From: an uncultured Prevotellaceae bacterium
Lineage (GTDB): Bacteria > Bacteroidota > Bacteroidia > Bacteroidales > Bacteroidaceae
DNA length: 64,000 nt
Reading direction: 5' to 3'
Assembly: GCA_902771155.1 (NCBI GenBank)
Contig: CACXVS010000026.1
Span: 1-64,000 of the forward strand
The number at the start of each line of letters is the position of its first letter. Position 1 is the first letter of the stretch. Positions 1-7,711 of this stretch are shown one piece after another. Position numbers and translations under genes: made by a program. The notes beneath the pieces are model-generated. The model searched no databases. It was not told the origin of the DNA and saw only the letters and a list, made by a program, of their open reading frames with translations.

Positions 1-1
1 C

Positions 2-850
2 GAGATCATAGCACCGAAGATGTATTACGGACGTTATCTCAACGAGATGGACATCAAGGAGCATCGTAAGGTGTGTGTCATCGGAAAGAAGGTATATAAA
101 GACCTTTTCAAGGAGGGTGGTGACCCCTGCGGCAAGAAGATTCGCATCGACTCTACCTATTACGAAGTGGTGGGTGTCGATTATAGCTCTGGTAATATTA
201 ATATTGGTGGACGCACGGAAGAAAAAGTCACCATCCCCATCTCGATGATGCAGGCAGCCTTTAATCGTGGCAACGAGATCGATGTCATCGCAGCCACGGG
301 CCGGCCGGGTGTGATGATGTCGGAAATCACGCCACGCATCCGCGAGACGATTGCCAGAGCCCACTATGTGGATCCTACTGATGAACAGGGTATGTTCGTG
401 TTTAATTCCGAATTGATGTTCCAGATGATCAACAACCTCTTCAAGGGCGTCAACATCCTCATCTGGCTGGTTGGCCTGGGAACCCTCCTGGCAGGTGCCA
501 TCGGTGTGTCGAACATCATGATGGTGACCGTCCGTGAGCGCACCACCGAGATCGGTATCCGCCGTGCCATCGGAGCCACCCCCAAGATGATCCTGTCGCA
601 GATAATCTCAGAGAGTATCGTGCTGACGCTGGTGGCGGGTATGAGCGGCATCCTCTTCGGTGTGATGATTCTCCAGATGCTGGAGATGTATAATACGGAG
701 GACGGCATCATAGAAACACACTTCCAGGTCAGTTTCTGGACGGCCATCTTCTGTGCATTCGTGGTCAGCTCGTTAGGTGTGCTGGCAGGTTTGGCCCCAG
801 CCGCCCGTGCCATGAGCATCAAACCCGTTGACGCCATGAGGGATGAGTAA
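2..850 (+). CDS. MacB-type ABC transporter permease, C-terminal part (5' end outside window)
   Basis: The frame is open to the left edge (codons before the first ATG at 20 read E-I-I-A-P-K), so this is the 3' part of a longer gene. The visible 282 residues hold the end of the periplasmic MacB core and an FtsX domain. One hydrophobic stretch runs from about IWLVGLGTLLAGAIG into the conserved TVRERTTEIGIRRAIGA cytoplasmic loop, and two more membrane segments follow. The end (PVDAMRDE) is the usual MacB/FtsX permease finish. MacB-type transporters do not pump through the membrane. They couple cytoplasmic ATP hydrolysis to movement of a periplasmic adaptor and a TolC channel. The adaptor and channel genes follow directly. 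The ATPase may be a separate upstream gene or the missing N-terminus. The substrate is unknown. Confidence 0.9.
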   Translation, partial: EIIAPKMYYGRYLNEMDIKEHRKVCVIGKKVYKDLFKEGGDPCGKKIRIDSTYYEVVGVDYSSGNINIGGRTEEKVTIPISMMQAAFNRGNEIDVIAATGRPGVMMSEITPRIRETIARAHYVDPTDEQGMFVFNSELMFQMINNLFKGVNILIWLVGLGTLLAGAIGVSNIMMVTVRERTTEIGIRRAIGATPKMILSQIISESIVLTLVAGMSGILFGVMILQMLEMYNTEDGIIETHFQVSFWTAIFCAFVVSSLGVLAGLAPAARAMSIKPVDAMRDE

Positions 851-856
851 AGGTAA

Positions 857-912
857 GAATTGAAGAATTGAAAAATTGAAGAATTGAAGAATTGAAGGAT
901 TGAAAAATTGAA
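857..912 (+). repeat. Seven tandem copies of an 8-bp unit (GAATTGAA)
   Basis: Between the permease stop and the adaptor start lie seven head-to-tail 8-mers of the form RRATTGAA (GAATTGAA four times, AAATTGAA twice, GGATTGAA once), ending six bases before the ATG at 919. A change in copy number would alter the spacing in front of the adaptor gene by multiples of 8 bp. Looser AATTGA-rich linkers also precede the genes at 38868 and 43368. Confidence 0.9.
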
Positions 913-918
913 ATAATT

Positions 919-2028
919 ATGAAGAAGTACATCAAACTGATTATCGCAGCGATTATCGCGCTGATTTTCATCGGGACATTCGTGTTCCTGTGGCAGAAGA
1001 GCCAACCCAAGGAGATTGTCTATAACGAGTTTACTCCTATGACGGACACCATTCAGAAGACAACCATCATTACGGGTAAGATCGAACCTCGCAACGAGGT
1101 GAACGTGAAACCGCAGATCTCCGGTATCATCACCGATCTCTACAAGGAGCCGGGCGATGTGGTAAAAGCTGGTGACGTGATTGCCAAGGTAAAGGTGATT
1201 CCCGACATGGGCTCGCTGTCGAGTGCCGAGAGTCGTGTACGTCTGTCAGAAATTAATCTTCAGCAGGCACAGGTCGATTACAATCGTATAGAGAATCTGC
1301 ACAATCAGAAACTCGTCTCCGACGATGAGTACGACAAGAGCCGTCAGGCCCTGCGCCAGGCCAAGGAGGAGAAGGTCGCTGCCATCGATGCCCTGCAGGT
1401 GGTGCGTGACGGTGTGTCGCAGTCGAATGCCAAGGCCTCTTCAACCCTGATCCGTAGCACGATCTCCGGCATCATCCTCGACATCCCTGTGAAGGTGGGT
1501 AACTCGGTGATCCTCTCTAACACCTTCAACGACGGTACTACCATTGCTACCGTTGCCAATATGAACGACCTCATCTTCCGAGGCAACATCGATGAGACGG
1601 AAGTGGGACAACTTGTTGGAGGAATGCCTATGAAGATCACCATCGGCGCCCTGCAGGACCTGAAGTTCGATGCTTCTCTAGAGTATATCTCTCCGAAGGC
1701 TGTAGAGAGCAATGGCGCCAATCAGTTTGAGATCAAGGCTGCAGTGAAACTCTCTGAGGGTGGCAAGATCCGCGCTGGCTACAGTGCCAACGCAGAGATT
1801 GTGCTGGCTAAGGCTGAGAAAGTGCTCAGCATTCCTGAAAGTGCCATCGAGTTTAGTGGCGACACCACCTTTGTGTATGTGGTCAAGGGTGAGGGCAAGC
1901 AGAAGACCTACGAGCGCACGAAAGTGGAAACAGGTCTTTCCGACGGTGTGAACATCGAGATTAAGAAGGGTATCACCGCCAAGGACAAGGTGCGTGGTCC
2001 TGAGGTTGTGACAGACGATGATAAGTAA
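919..2028 (+). CDS. MacA/HlyD-type periplasmic adaptor subunit of an efflux transporter
   Basis: This 369-residue membrane-fusion protein has an N-terminal membrane anchor (about residues 6-25, IIAAIIALIFIGTFVFLW). The two halves of a lipoyl-like domain lie at about 60-90 (QISGIITDLYKEPGDVV) and 180-200 (STISGIILDIPVKVG). They flank an alpha-helical hairpin rich in Gln, Glu and Lys, and beta-barrel and membrane-proximal domains follow to the end. Such adaptors bridge an inner-membrane ABC permease to a TolC channel. It lies 68 bp after the MacB-type permease, separated by the 8-bp repeat, and overlaps the channel gene's open frame. The three genes form one tripartite export operon. The transported compound cannot be read from the sequence. 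Confidence 0.92.
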   Translation: MKKYIKLIIAAIIALIFIGTFVFLWQKSQPKEIVYNEFTPMTDTIQKTTIITGKIEPRNEVNVKPQISGIITDLYKEPGDVVKAGDVIAKVKVIPDMGSLSSAESRVRLSEINLQQAQVDYNRIENLHNQKLVSDDEYDKSRQALRQAKEEKVAAIDALQVVRDGVSQSNAKASSTLIRSTISGIILDIPVKVGNSVILSNTFNDGTTIATVANMNDLIFRGNIDETEVGQLVGGMPMKITIGALQDLKFDASLEYISPKAVESNGANQFEIKAAVKLSEGGKIRAGYSANAEIVLAKAEKVLSIPESAIEFSGDTTFVYVVKGEGKQKTYERTKVETGLSDGVNIEIKKGITAKDKVRGPEVVTDDDK

Positions 2029-2047
2029 GATAGTGAAAGGAGTCATT

Positions 2048-3403
2048 ATGAAGCATCTATTATCAATAAAGGTTCAGGGGTGGGTAAAGGTCTTACCAGT
2101 CTGCCTTTTTACCCTCTTACCTTTAAATGCCGAGACGAAGCAGTGGAGTCTGCGCGAGTGCTGCGACTATGCCGTGACTCACAGTATCAGCATCAAGCAG
2201 AAAGAGAACCAATGCCGCAAACAAGAGATCCAACTCTCTACGGCCAGGAACTCCCGTCTTCCGGATCTTAGCGGAAACTTCAACCAGAACTTCTCGTTTG
2301 GTCGAGGTCTTACAGCTGCTAACACCTACTCAAATACCAATACCAGCAATTCATCGTTCGGTCTTAACACCAGCGTGCCCCTCTTTACAGGCTTTGAGAT
2401 TCCCAACCAGATCAAGTTGGCCAAGTTGAACCTTGAGGGTGCTACCGCCGATCTTGAGAAGGCCAAGGACGATATCCGTCTGAGAGTGGCTGAGGCTTAC
2501 GTTCAGATCCTTTATGACATGGAGATTGCTGATGTTGCCCGTCGTCAGATTGACATCGACTCTGCACAGGTGGCTCGTCTGGATGCCTTCGTCAAGAACG
2601 GCAAGGCTGCCGAGGCAGAACTCTCCCAGCAGAAGGCCACCCTCGCCAATAGTCGTCTGACGGCTACCCAGGCAGAAAACAATTACCGTCTGGCTGTTCT
2701 CACGTTGACGCAGCTGCTCGAGCTCCCCTCACTGGAAGGGTTCACCGTTCTGCGTCCCACTCAGGAAGAGCTCGACGCCTTGGGACTGAGGGAGTTGTCG
2801 AGTCCTGACGCCATCTATGCCGAGGCTCTGGGCGTGAAGCCTGAGATCCTCTCGGAACAACTGAAGTTGAAAGGCTCCGAGCACAGCATCAAGATCGCCC
2901 AGGCAGGCTATTATCCCACGCTCTCCCTCTCAGGAGGCATTGGCACCAACTATTACACCACGTCGGGCTTTAATTCGGACAGCTTTGGTACGCAGTTGAA
3001 AAACAACTTCAGTCAGTCGATAGGTCTCAACTTGAACATACCTATCTTCAACCGCTTCCAGACGCGAAATAATGTGCGTAGTGCCCGCATCGACCTCGAG
3101 AACCAGCAACTGCAACTCGACAACACCAAGAAGACACTCTATCAGGACATCCAGAAAGTATATTTCAATGCCCTGAATGCCCAGGAGAAGGAACGGTCGT
3201 CGGCAGAAGCCATGCAGAGTTCGAAAGACGCCTTCGCCCTGATGCAGGCCAAGTATGAGAATGGCAAGGCGACCATCACCGAGTTCAACGAGTCGAAGAA
3301 CAACTACCTGAAGGCGGCGTCCGACCTTGTGCAGGCCCGTTATGAGAATCTCTACCAGCATGCACTTATAGAGTTCTATCGAGGCCACGACCTTGATTTC
3401 TAA
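2048..3403 (+). CDS. TolC family outer membrane channel
   Basis: The 451-residue product is an outer-membrane efflux protein. It has a signal peptide (about residues 1-29, ending near LPLNAET) and two tandem OEP repeats, each a long helical hairpin plus beta-strands, for example LDNTKKTLYQDIQKVYFNAL near the end. The frame opens earlier at 2018 inside the adaptor gene. I chose the ATG at 2048 because GAAAGGAG sits just upstream and because it places the signal peptide at the N-terminus. It is the third gene of the MacB/MacA/TolC-type operon and would form the outer-membrane exit duct. A terminator hairpin follows. Confidence 0.92.
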   Translation: MKHLLSIKVQGWVKVLPVCLFTLLPLNAETKQWSLRECCDYAVTHSISIKQKENQCRKQEIQLSTARNSRLPDLSGNFNQNFSFGRGLTAANTYSNTNTSNSSFGLNTSVPLFTGFEIPNQIKLAKLNLEGATADLEKAKDDIRLRVAEAYVQILYDMEIADVARRQIDIDSAQVARLDAFVKNGKAAEAELSQQKATLANSRLTATQAENNYRLAVLTLTQLLELPSLEGFTVLRPTQEELDALGLRELSSPDAIYAEALGVKPEILSEQLKLKGSEHSIKIAQAGYYPTLSLSGGIGTNYYTTSGFNSDSFGTQLKNNFSQSIGLNLNIPIFNRFQTRNNVRSARIDLENQQLQLDNTKKTLYQDIQKVYFNALNAQEKERSSAEAMQSSKDAFALMQAKYENGKATITEFNESKNNYLKAASDLVQARYENLYQHALIEFYRGHDLDF

Positions 3404-3412
3404 ACAGTCCCC

Positions 3413-3456
3413 ATCATCATCCCCAGCCTCCTTATGGTTGGGGATTATGATTTTTT
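3413..3456 (+). terminator. Rho-independent terminator after the MacB/MacA/TolC operon
   Basis: A 13-bp stem with one mismatch (ATCATCATCCCCA at 3413-3425 against TGGGGATTATGAT at 3439-3451) is followed by six T residues, 10 bp after the TolC stop. Confidence 0.8.
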
Positions 3457-3528
3457 AACTCCCACTTGCGAGATATTTTTTGGTTTTTGTCGTATAACAA
3501 GTAGAAGTTGGAAGTCAGCTTGGTCAAA

Positions 3529-4080
3529 GTGAGAAATTTGACAGAACAGGAAATCGTGGAGGCTGTCCGTCAAGGACGGCATGAGGGACAGAACGCCATG
3601 CTCTGTCGCTATGCGGAGCGTGTCTTCGCCATGATCGTCAGACAGGTAAAGGACGTGCAGGACGCCCAGGAACTGACACAGGACACCTTCCTTCGCGCCT
3701 TCAGCCACATCGACAGCTATGACGCCAACAAGGCATCGCTCTCTACCTGGCTCTGTCGCATCGCCTACAGACTGGCACTCGACTTCCTGAAACGCCATCG
3801 CCCCATCATCGTATCGATAGAGGATACGCAGGTATGGCAGACAGACCTGACGAACGAGGAGCTTGAGGCAGAACTCAGCACAGGGCGCGAGGAGCGCATC
3901 GAACAGCTGCAAGAGATGATCGACGAACTGCCTGACGACGAGCAGATGCTCCTGACGCTCTACTATTTCGAAGACCAGCCACTGGCGGACATCGCCTACA
4001 TCACAGGCATCGACGCAAAGGTACTGGCCAACCGACTCTACAGAACAAGAAGGAAACTGTATGAGAGATTAAGGAAATGA
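3529..4080 (+). CDS. ECF-type RNA polymerase sigma factor
   Basis: This is a sigma-70 family protein of about 183 residues with only regions 2 and 4. Region 2 (about residues 28-93) contains DAQELTQDTFLRAF and the promoter-melting segment SLSTWLCRIAYRLALDFLKR. Region 4 (about 127-183) contains LPDDEQMLLTLYYFEDQPLADIA and a helix-turn-helix ending KVLANRLYRTRRKLYERL. No ATG precedes region 2. The GTG at 3529 gives the usual short ECF N-terminus, but TTG codons at 3520 and 3508 are possible. Next, after 28 bp, comes a one-pass membrane protein that could be its anti-sigma partner. The target regulon is unknown. Confidence 0.9.
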   Translation: MRNLTEQEIVEAVRQGRHEGQNAMLCRYAERVFAMIVRQVKDVQDAQELTQDTFLRAFSHIDSYDANKASLSTWLCRIAYRLALDFLKRHRPIIVSIEDTQVWQTDLTNEELEAELSTGREERIEQLQEMIDELPDDEQMLLTLYYFEDQPLADIAYITGIDAKVLANRLYRTRRKLYERLRK

Positions 4081-4108
4081 GCCATTCAGATAAAGAACAA
4101 TTAAGAAG

Positions 4109-5017
4109 ATGAAAGAACAATATAAGGACACCGATCTGCGCGAGGCTCTGAGGCGCAAGTACTCAGACACGCCCAAGTTGCCTGCCGACTTTATGGAGAA
4201 GATGGCCAGGCAGACGGCACCGAAGTCTCGTCACGTCATCAAGACGAGGCATGCGGTGATGGCAGTGCTCGCTGTCGCTGCCAGTATCCTGTTGGCCGTT
4301 CTTATCGTGCCCCGCCATCAGGCATCACCTGACATGTCACCGGCTCCAACGCCCCACGTGGCTCAAGGTCCCCGACCCACGTACCCCGACACCCCCGACC
4401 CACGTACCTCGGAGCCTTCGACCCATGTAGCTCCAACAGTCCGTACTGGTAAGACTGTGAGTCCGTCGCCTACGGACTCGGAGTTTGTACCCGACGGACC
4501 AAAAACCACGGTTGAAGAGAGTCGTCCTCAGACAGTAACACTTGCCCCTGTCGCAGATACCCATCTGCACTACGCCTCGCAGTCGCTGACAGACGACTCG
4601 ACCTATCAGGCACCCAGTCGGATGAATGATTTTATCACCAAGATAGCCAAGTATAATAAGGTGAAGGCAGTGCCACTAAACTGTACCTCGGACCAGGGCG
4701 ACAGTACCGTCGTGAACAAGGCCTATGTCTTCGAGGACACCCAGGAACTCGACCTCTTTGCCCGGTTGCTGCAGGCCGCCTGCTGGTACGACAGCTCCAC
4801 ACCAGGCTATCTACTGAACTTCTCGCATCAACAGTTCTTCTTCACCCTGAAGGATCTGCGCAAAGGCGAGAAATACCTCTGGATAGCAGAGCGCATCGAC
4901 AGGCGCATCCTGCTCTTCAGTGCCCAGTCTCCGATAGAGACCAATGTCTCATCGGCCTGTTATCAGAATTATCGCGAACAGCTGACGCATATAAACATGA
5001 GTACATTAGATTTTTAA
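4109..5017 (+). CDS. One-pass membrane protein, possible anti-sigma-like partner of the ECF factor
   Basis: I do not recognise a named family in these 302 residues. Visible parts are a charged cytoplasmic segment (1-47) containing YSDTPKLPADFMEKM, a membrane helix (about 48-68, AVMAVLAVAASILLAVLIV), a Pro/Thr-rich linker (about 70-150) and a folded C-terminal domain (about 170-302). The topology and the position right after an ECF sigma gene are typical of membrane anti-sigma factors, so that role is an inference. The start PADFMEKM segment resembles the short cytoplasmic tails seen in such Bacteroidota proteins. The linker DNA carries a 15-nt direct repeat (4371-4385 and 4394-4408). Confidence 0.75.
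   Translation: MKEQYKDTDLREALRRKYSDTPKLPADFMEKMARQTAPKSRHVIKTRHAVMAVLAVAASILLAVLIVPRHQASPDMSPAPTPHVAQGPRPTYPDTPDPRTSEPSTHVAPTVRTGKTVSPSPTDSEFVPDGPKTTVEESRPQTVTLAPVADTHLHYASQSLTDDSTYQAPSRMNDFITKIAKYNKVKAVPLNCTSDQGDSTVVNKAYVFEDTQELDLFARLLQAACWYDSSTPGYLLNFSHQQFFFTLKDLRKGEKYLWIAERIDRRILLFSAQSPIETNVSSACYQNYREQLTHINMSTLDF
4371..4408 (+). repeat. 15-nt direct repeat inside the proline-rich linker
   Basis: CCCGACCCACGTACC occurs at 4371-4385 and again at 4394-4408. The copies are 23 nt apart and so lie in different frames. Loss of one copy by slippage would shift the reading frame of the membrane protein gene. Confidence 0.85.
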
Positions 5018-5031
5018 AACTACGAAGCCTT

Positions 5032-6222
5032 ATGAAAAGATGGTTTTTGATAGGCCTTCTGGCGACGACAAGTCTCGCCCTGCAGGCACAACGGTATGGG
5101 GTGATGCTCACTTACAATCCCCAGTATGAAACGTCAGGAGTGAAAGAATATGCCAAGAGCGTGGGCATCTTTGTCGCACGTCCGAAAGTCAGTAAGGATG
5201 CACATGCCAGGCATTCCACTGCCGCATGGCACATGACGAATATGGAGTGGATCAAGGACTATTGCGAAGCCAAGAACGTGGCCATAGAGAAAGACTACCT
5301 GCGTATCTTCCCCGAGGTGGCCAACATGCCGCTCGACGACCAACCCATGATCCCCATGAGTTGGCGACTGACGGAGGAAAGCAATGAAACAGTGCTCCAC
5401 TGCTACTTCCGCATGCCTGCCGACGAGGTGACCAACCTGTGGCTGACCTCAGAGGAGACCTGTCTTGTGGATCAGGAGACGGGTGCACAATACCGCATCC
5501 GCCGTACGGAGCCCGACACCTACCGCAAGCACTTCACCGTCAAGGCGAAGAAGGGTGACGTGATAGACCTGAAGATTTTCTTCGCACCACTTCCCGAGAC
5601 GACCAAGGACATCAGGATCTACGGCATCCCCAACTGGGGTATGATGGGTATGCCTGTCACCATCCGTCAGCAGGTATTCGGCACGTGGCAGCCTCTGGAC
5701 TACGACACCATCCCGCAGTTCCACAAGCCCCGTCTGCTCAAGGAGCACATGAGCGAGAACAAGCCCTACGACCGTCAGAATTGGAACACGTGGAAGGTGA
5801 TGACAGACGCCCATCTCATCAAGCCACTCAAGGACGGCACGATGGCGCTATGGCGCACCCCCGAGGCCACCTACCTGGCCATCGGCTACGAGCAGAACTG
5901 GACCACCGAATACTGGAGTTTTGAGTACGACACCAAGTTGATTGACGAGACGGGGCATCAGTACAAGCTCAGGGAGATACAGGGACTCCCCATGGACGAA
6001 CTGTTCTTCATGGAAGGTATGGCAGGCGACTACGTGGCCTATGTGCTCGTGTTCGACCCGTTACCCCTTGAACTCACAAAGTTCACCTATATCGCACCTG
6101 CCGGAGAGCCCTTCACCGCATGGGGTGCCAACTGGTCGGGTTGTGTGCTCCCATTGGATGTCCAGACACTACGCGACAACCAGTCTCTCTTCAATTATCA
6201 ACCAAGATTAATTATAAAATAA
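5032..6222 (+). CDS. Secreted protein of unknown function with an internal duplication
   Basis: The 396-residue product starts with a clear signal peptide (MKRWFLIGLLATTSLALQAQ), so it should be periplasmic or outer-membrane associated. No family is recognised. Two stretches resemble each other: about residues 145-205 (DQETGAQYRIRR ... FFAPLPETTKDIRIYG) and about 305-375 (DETGHQYKLREI ... VFDPLPLELTKFTYIA). This suggests two copies of one beta-rich domain. It lies 14 bp after the putative anti-sigma gene, so it is probably in the same transcript as the ECF sigma factor. A long terminator hairpin follows. Confidence 0.85.
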   Translation: MKRWFLIGLLATTSLALQAQRYGVMLTYNPQYETSGVKEYAKSVGIFVARPKVSKDAHARHSTAAWHMTNMEWIKDYCEAKNVAIEKDYLRIFPEVANMPLDDQPMIPMSWRLTEESNETVLHCYFRMPADEVTNLWLTSEETCLVDQETGAQYRIRRTEPDTYRKHFTVKAKKGDVIDLKIFFAPLPETTKDIRIYGIPNWGMMGMPVTIRQQVFGTWQPLDYDTIPQFHKPRLLKEHMSENKPYDRQNWNTWKVMTDAHLIKPLKDGTMALWRTPEATYLAIGYEQNWTTEYWSFEYDTKLIDETGHQYKLREIQGLPMDELFFMEGMAGDYVAYVLVFDPLPLELTKFTYIAPAGEPFTAWGANWSGCVLPLDVQTLRDNQSLFNYQPRLIIK

Positions 6223-6249
6223 AAGCTGATTTTGATTCACCCGGGTACC

Positions 6250-6282
6250 ATCATAGGTCGCAGTGATGCGACCTATGATTTT
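6250..6282. terminator. Bidirectional terminator between converging genes
   Basis: A perfect 13-bp stem (6250-6262 with 6267-6279) with a GTGA loop sits between the stop of the secreted-protein gene and the stop of the oppositely oriented GH53 gene. It is followed by TTTT on the + strand. Confidence 0.85.
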
Positions 6283-6297
6283 GACAGGGGTGGCCCA

Positions 6298-7578
6298 CTA
6301 CCTGACGACCACCTTCTTTCCTTTGTGAAGCCAGATGCCCTTGGTGGTGGGCTTGCCCGTGAGTCGGCGCCCGTCGAGGGCATACCAGGCGTCAGTCCGC
6401 TCTCCAGATGCAGAGACCGTGCGGATGCCTGTCTCGCCATCAAGAAAGTTCTTGAGCTCGTAGAAGGCAGGGAGCGCACGTCCCGTCTCGTTGTCGAATA
6501 GCGAGGCATTATACCAGCCCGTGGCAAGGTCGCCATTGCAACCCTTGGCATTGGCCTCGGCATACCACCATGAGAGACCGTTGACCCGTGGATGTTTCTT
6601 CAGCATGGTGATAAGGTCGGCAGTATATTTCTGCTGCCCTTCGTGGGTGTAGGGATAGGTAGAGGTGTAGTCGTAGGTAGTCCCCGGCACTTCCCACTTG
6701 GAGGGATAGCCCGTCTCTACAAGCTGTATCTCCTTGTCGGGAAAGTTTTTCTCCAACTCAGAGAGCCCCTTGTCGAGATTGGCGAGGGGACCCTTGAAGT
6801 AGGGGTAATACGAGGCGCCGATGATGTCGTAGTCAACCTCGTATTGCTGGAGGTGCTTGAAGAAGGCCACATCGAGCGTGGGGTTGTTGGCACACTGTTC
6901 GGTGTGGATGATGATCTTGGCCTCGGGGCACACCTCCCGACAAGCCTTGGAGGCCGACTTCAGCATGTTGGAGAAGTTGACCCAGTTCTTGTCGGTATAG
7001 TCTTTCCAGTCGTCGGTGGCTTGCAGATGGCCTCCGTCTGTATCGAATTCCTCGTAGTTTCCTCCCATATAGGCGCCCCAGAGCATGCCAAAGCTGACCT
7101 CGTTGCCCGTCTGGATGAGATCGGGCGTGGCACCAGCCTGCACGAGGGCCTCCAGCCACTCCTTGGTGTATTTATAGACAGACTCGTCGAGAGTCCAGCT
7201 CCAGATGAGCCACGACTCTGGTATGAGCTGTTGGCCAGGATCGGCCCAGGTATCGCTGTAGTGGATGTCGAGCATGAAGTAGAGTCCAGCCTCCTTGATG
7301 CGCTTGCCCAACCTGGTGACATAGTCTGGATCCTGGCAAACGGCCTTGTCGTCTGATGAAGAATGGTCGAAGAGGCGCACGCGCACCGTATTCCAGCCTT
7401 GTTGTTTCACGAAGCTGAGCACGTCGTCGATGCTGTTGCCCTCGAGGTCGAGGTAGGTGGCACCTTGTGCTTCGTACTTCAGGAGCATGGAGAGGTCGCC
7501 GCCTGCATATCGCTGGGCGTGAAGGCCACTGGCGAAGACGAGCACGACCATCAGGAGGATGTGTCTGTATGGTTTCAT
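6298..7578 (-). CDS. GH53 endo-beta-1,4-galactanase (arabinogalactan endo-hydrolase)
   Basis: The 426-residue enzyme hydrolyses beta-1,4-galactan side chains of pectin. A signal peptide (1-22, ending GLHAQ) is followed at once by a GH53 (beta/alpha)8 domain starting YAGGDLSMLLKYE. The acid/base Glu is about E160 in TGNEVSFGML and the nucleophile about E288 in QLVETGYPSKW, both on the expected clan GH-A positions. The C-terminus (WYALDGRRLTGKPTTKGIWL ... GKKVVVR) is a short beta-rich tail common on secreted Prevotella enzymes, possibly a sorting tail. The frame opens further upstream, but the ATG at 7578 places the signal peptide correctly. A TAnnTTTG promoter lies 32 bp upstream. No SusC/SusD genes are next to it. 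Confidence 0.93.
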   Translation of the reverse strand: MKPYRHILLMVVLVFASGLHAQRYAGGDLSMLLKYEAQGATYLDLEGNSIDDVLSFVKQQGWNTVRVRLFDHSSSDDKAVCQDPDYVTRLGKRIKEAGLYFMLDIHYSDTWADPGQQLIPESWLIWSWTLDESVYKYTKEWLEALVQAGATPDLIQTGNEVSFGMLWGAYMGGNYEEFDTDGGHLQATDDWKDYTDKNWVNFSNMLKSASKACREVCPEAKIIIHTEQCANNPTLDVAFFKHLQQYEVDYDIIGASYYPYFKGPLANLDKGLSELEKNFPDKEIQLVETGYPSKWEVPGTTYDYTSTYPYTHEGQQKYTADLITMLKKHPRVNGLSWWYAEANAKGCNGDLATGWYNASLFDNETGRALPAFYELKNFLDGETGIRTVSASGERTDAWYALDGRRLTGKPTTKGIWLHKGKKVVVR

Positions 7579-7610
7579 ATCAATACGTGTTAATAGTTTC
7601 TTTCCAAGTG

Positions 7611-7618
7611 CAAAGATA
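7611..7618 (-). promoter_or_regulatory. Promoter -7 box (TATCTTTG) for the GH53 gene
   Basis: It reads caaagata on the + strand, which is TATCTTTG toward the GH53 start 33 bp away. It matches the Bacteroidota consensus TAnnTTTG. Confidence 0.7.
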
Positions 7619-7691
7619 GCTGTTTTCTTCGAGTTTTCCAAATAAAATGTAATTATTGTGCTAAAAATTTGCAGGTTACATTGAAATATAC

Positions 7692-7699
7692 TATTTTTG
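7692..7699 (+). promoter_or_regulatory. Promoter -7 box (TATTTTTG) for the sensor kinase gene
   Basis: TATTTTTG lies 12 bp before the ATG at 7712, with a TTTG about 20 bp upstream. Transcription would begin only a few bases before the start codon, so the message is nearly leaderless. This also rules out the TTG at 7697 as a start. Confidence 0.6.
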
Positions 7700-7711
7700 C
7701 AGCAGCAATTT

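Noticed and set aside
7697..7711. TTG start for the sensor kinase
   Set aside because: It lies inside the promoter -7 box. The ATG at 7712 is the earliest sensible start.
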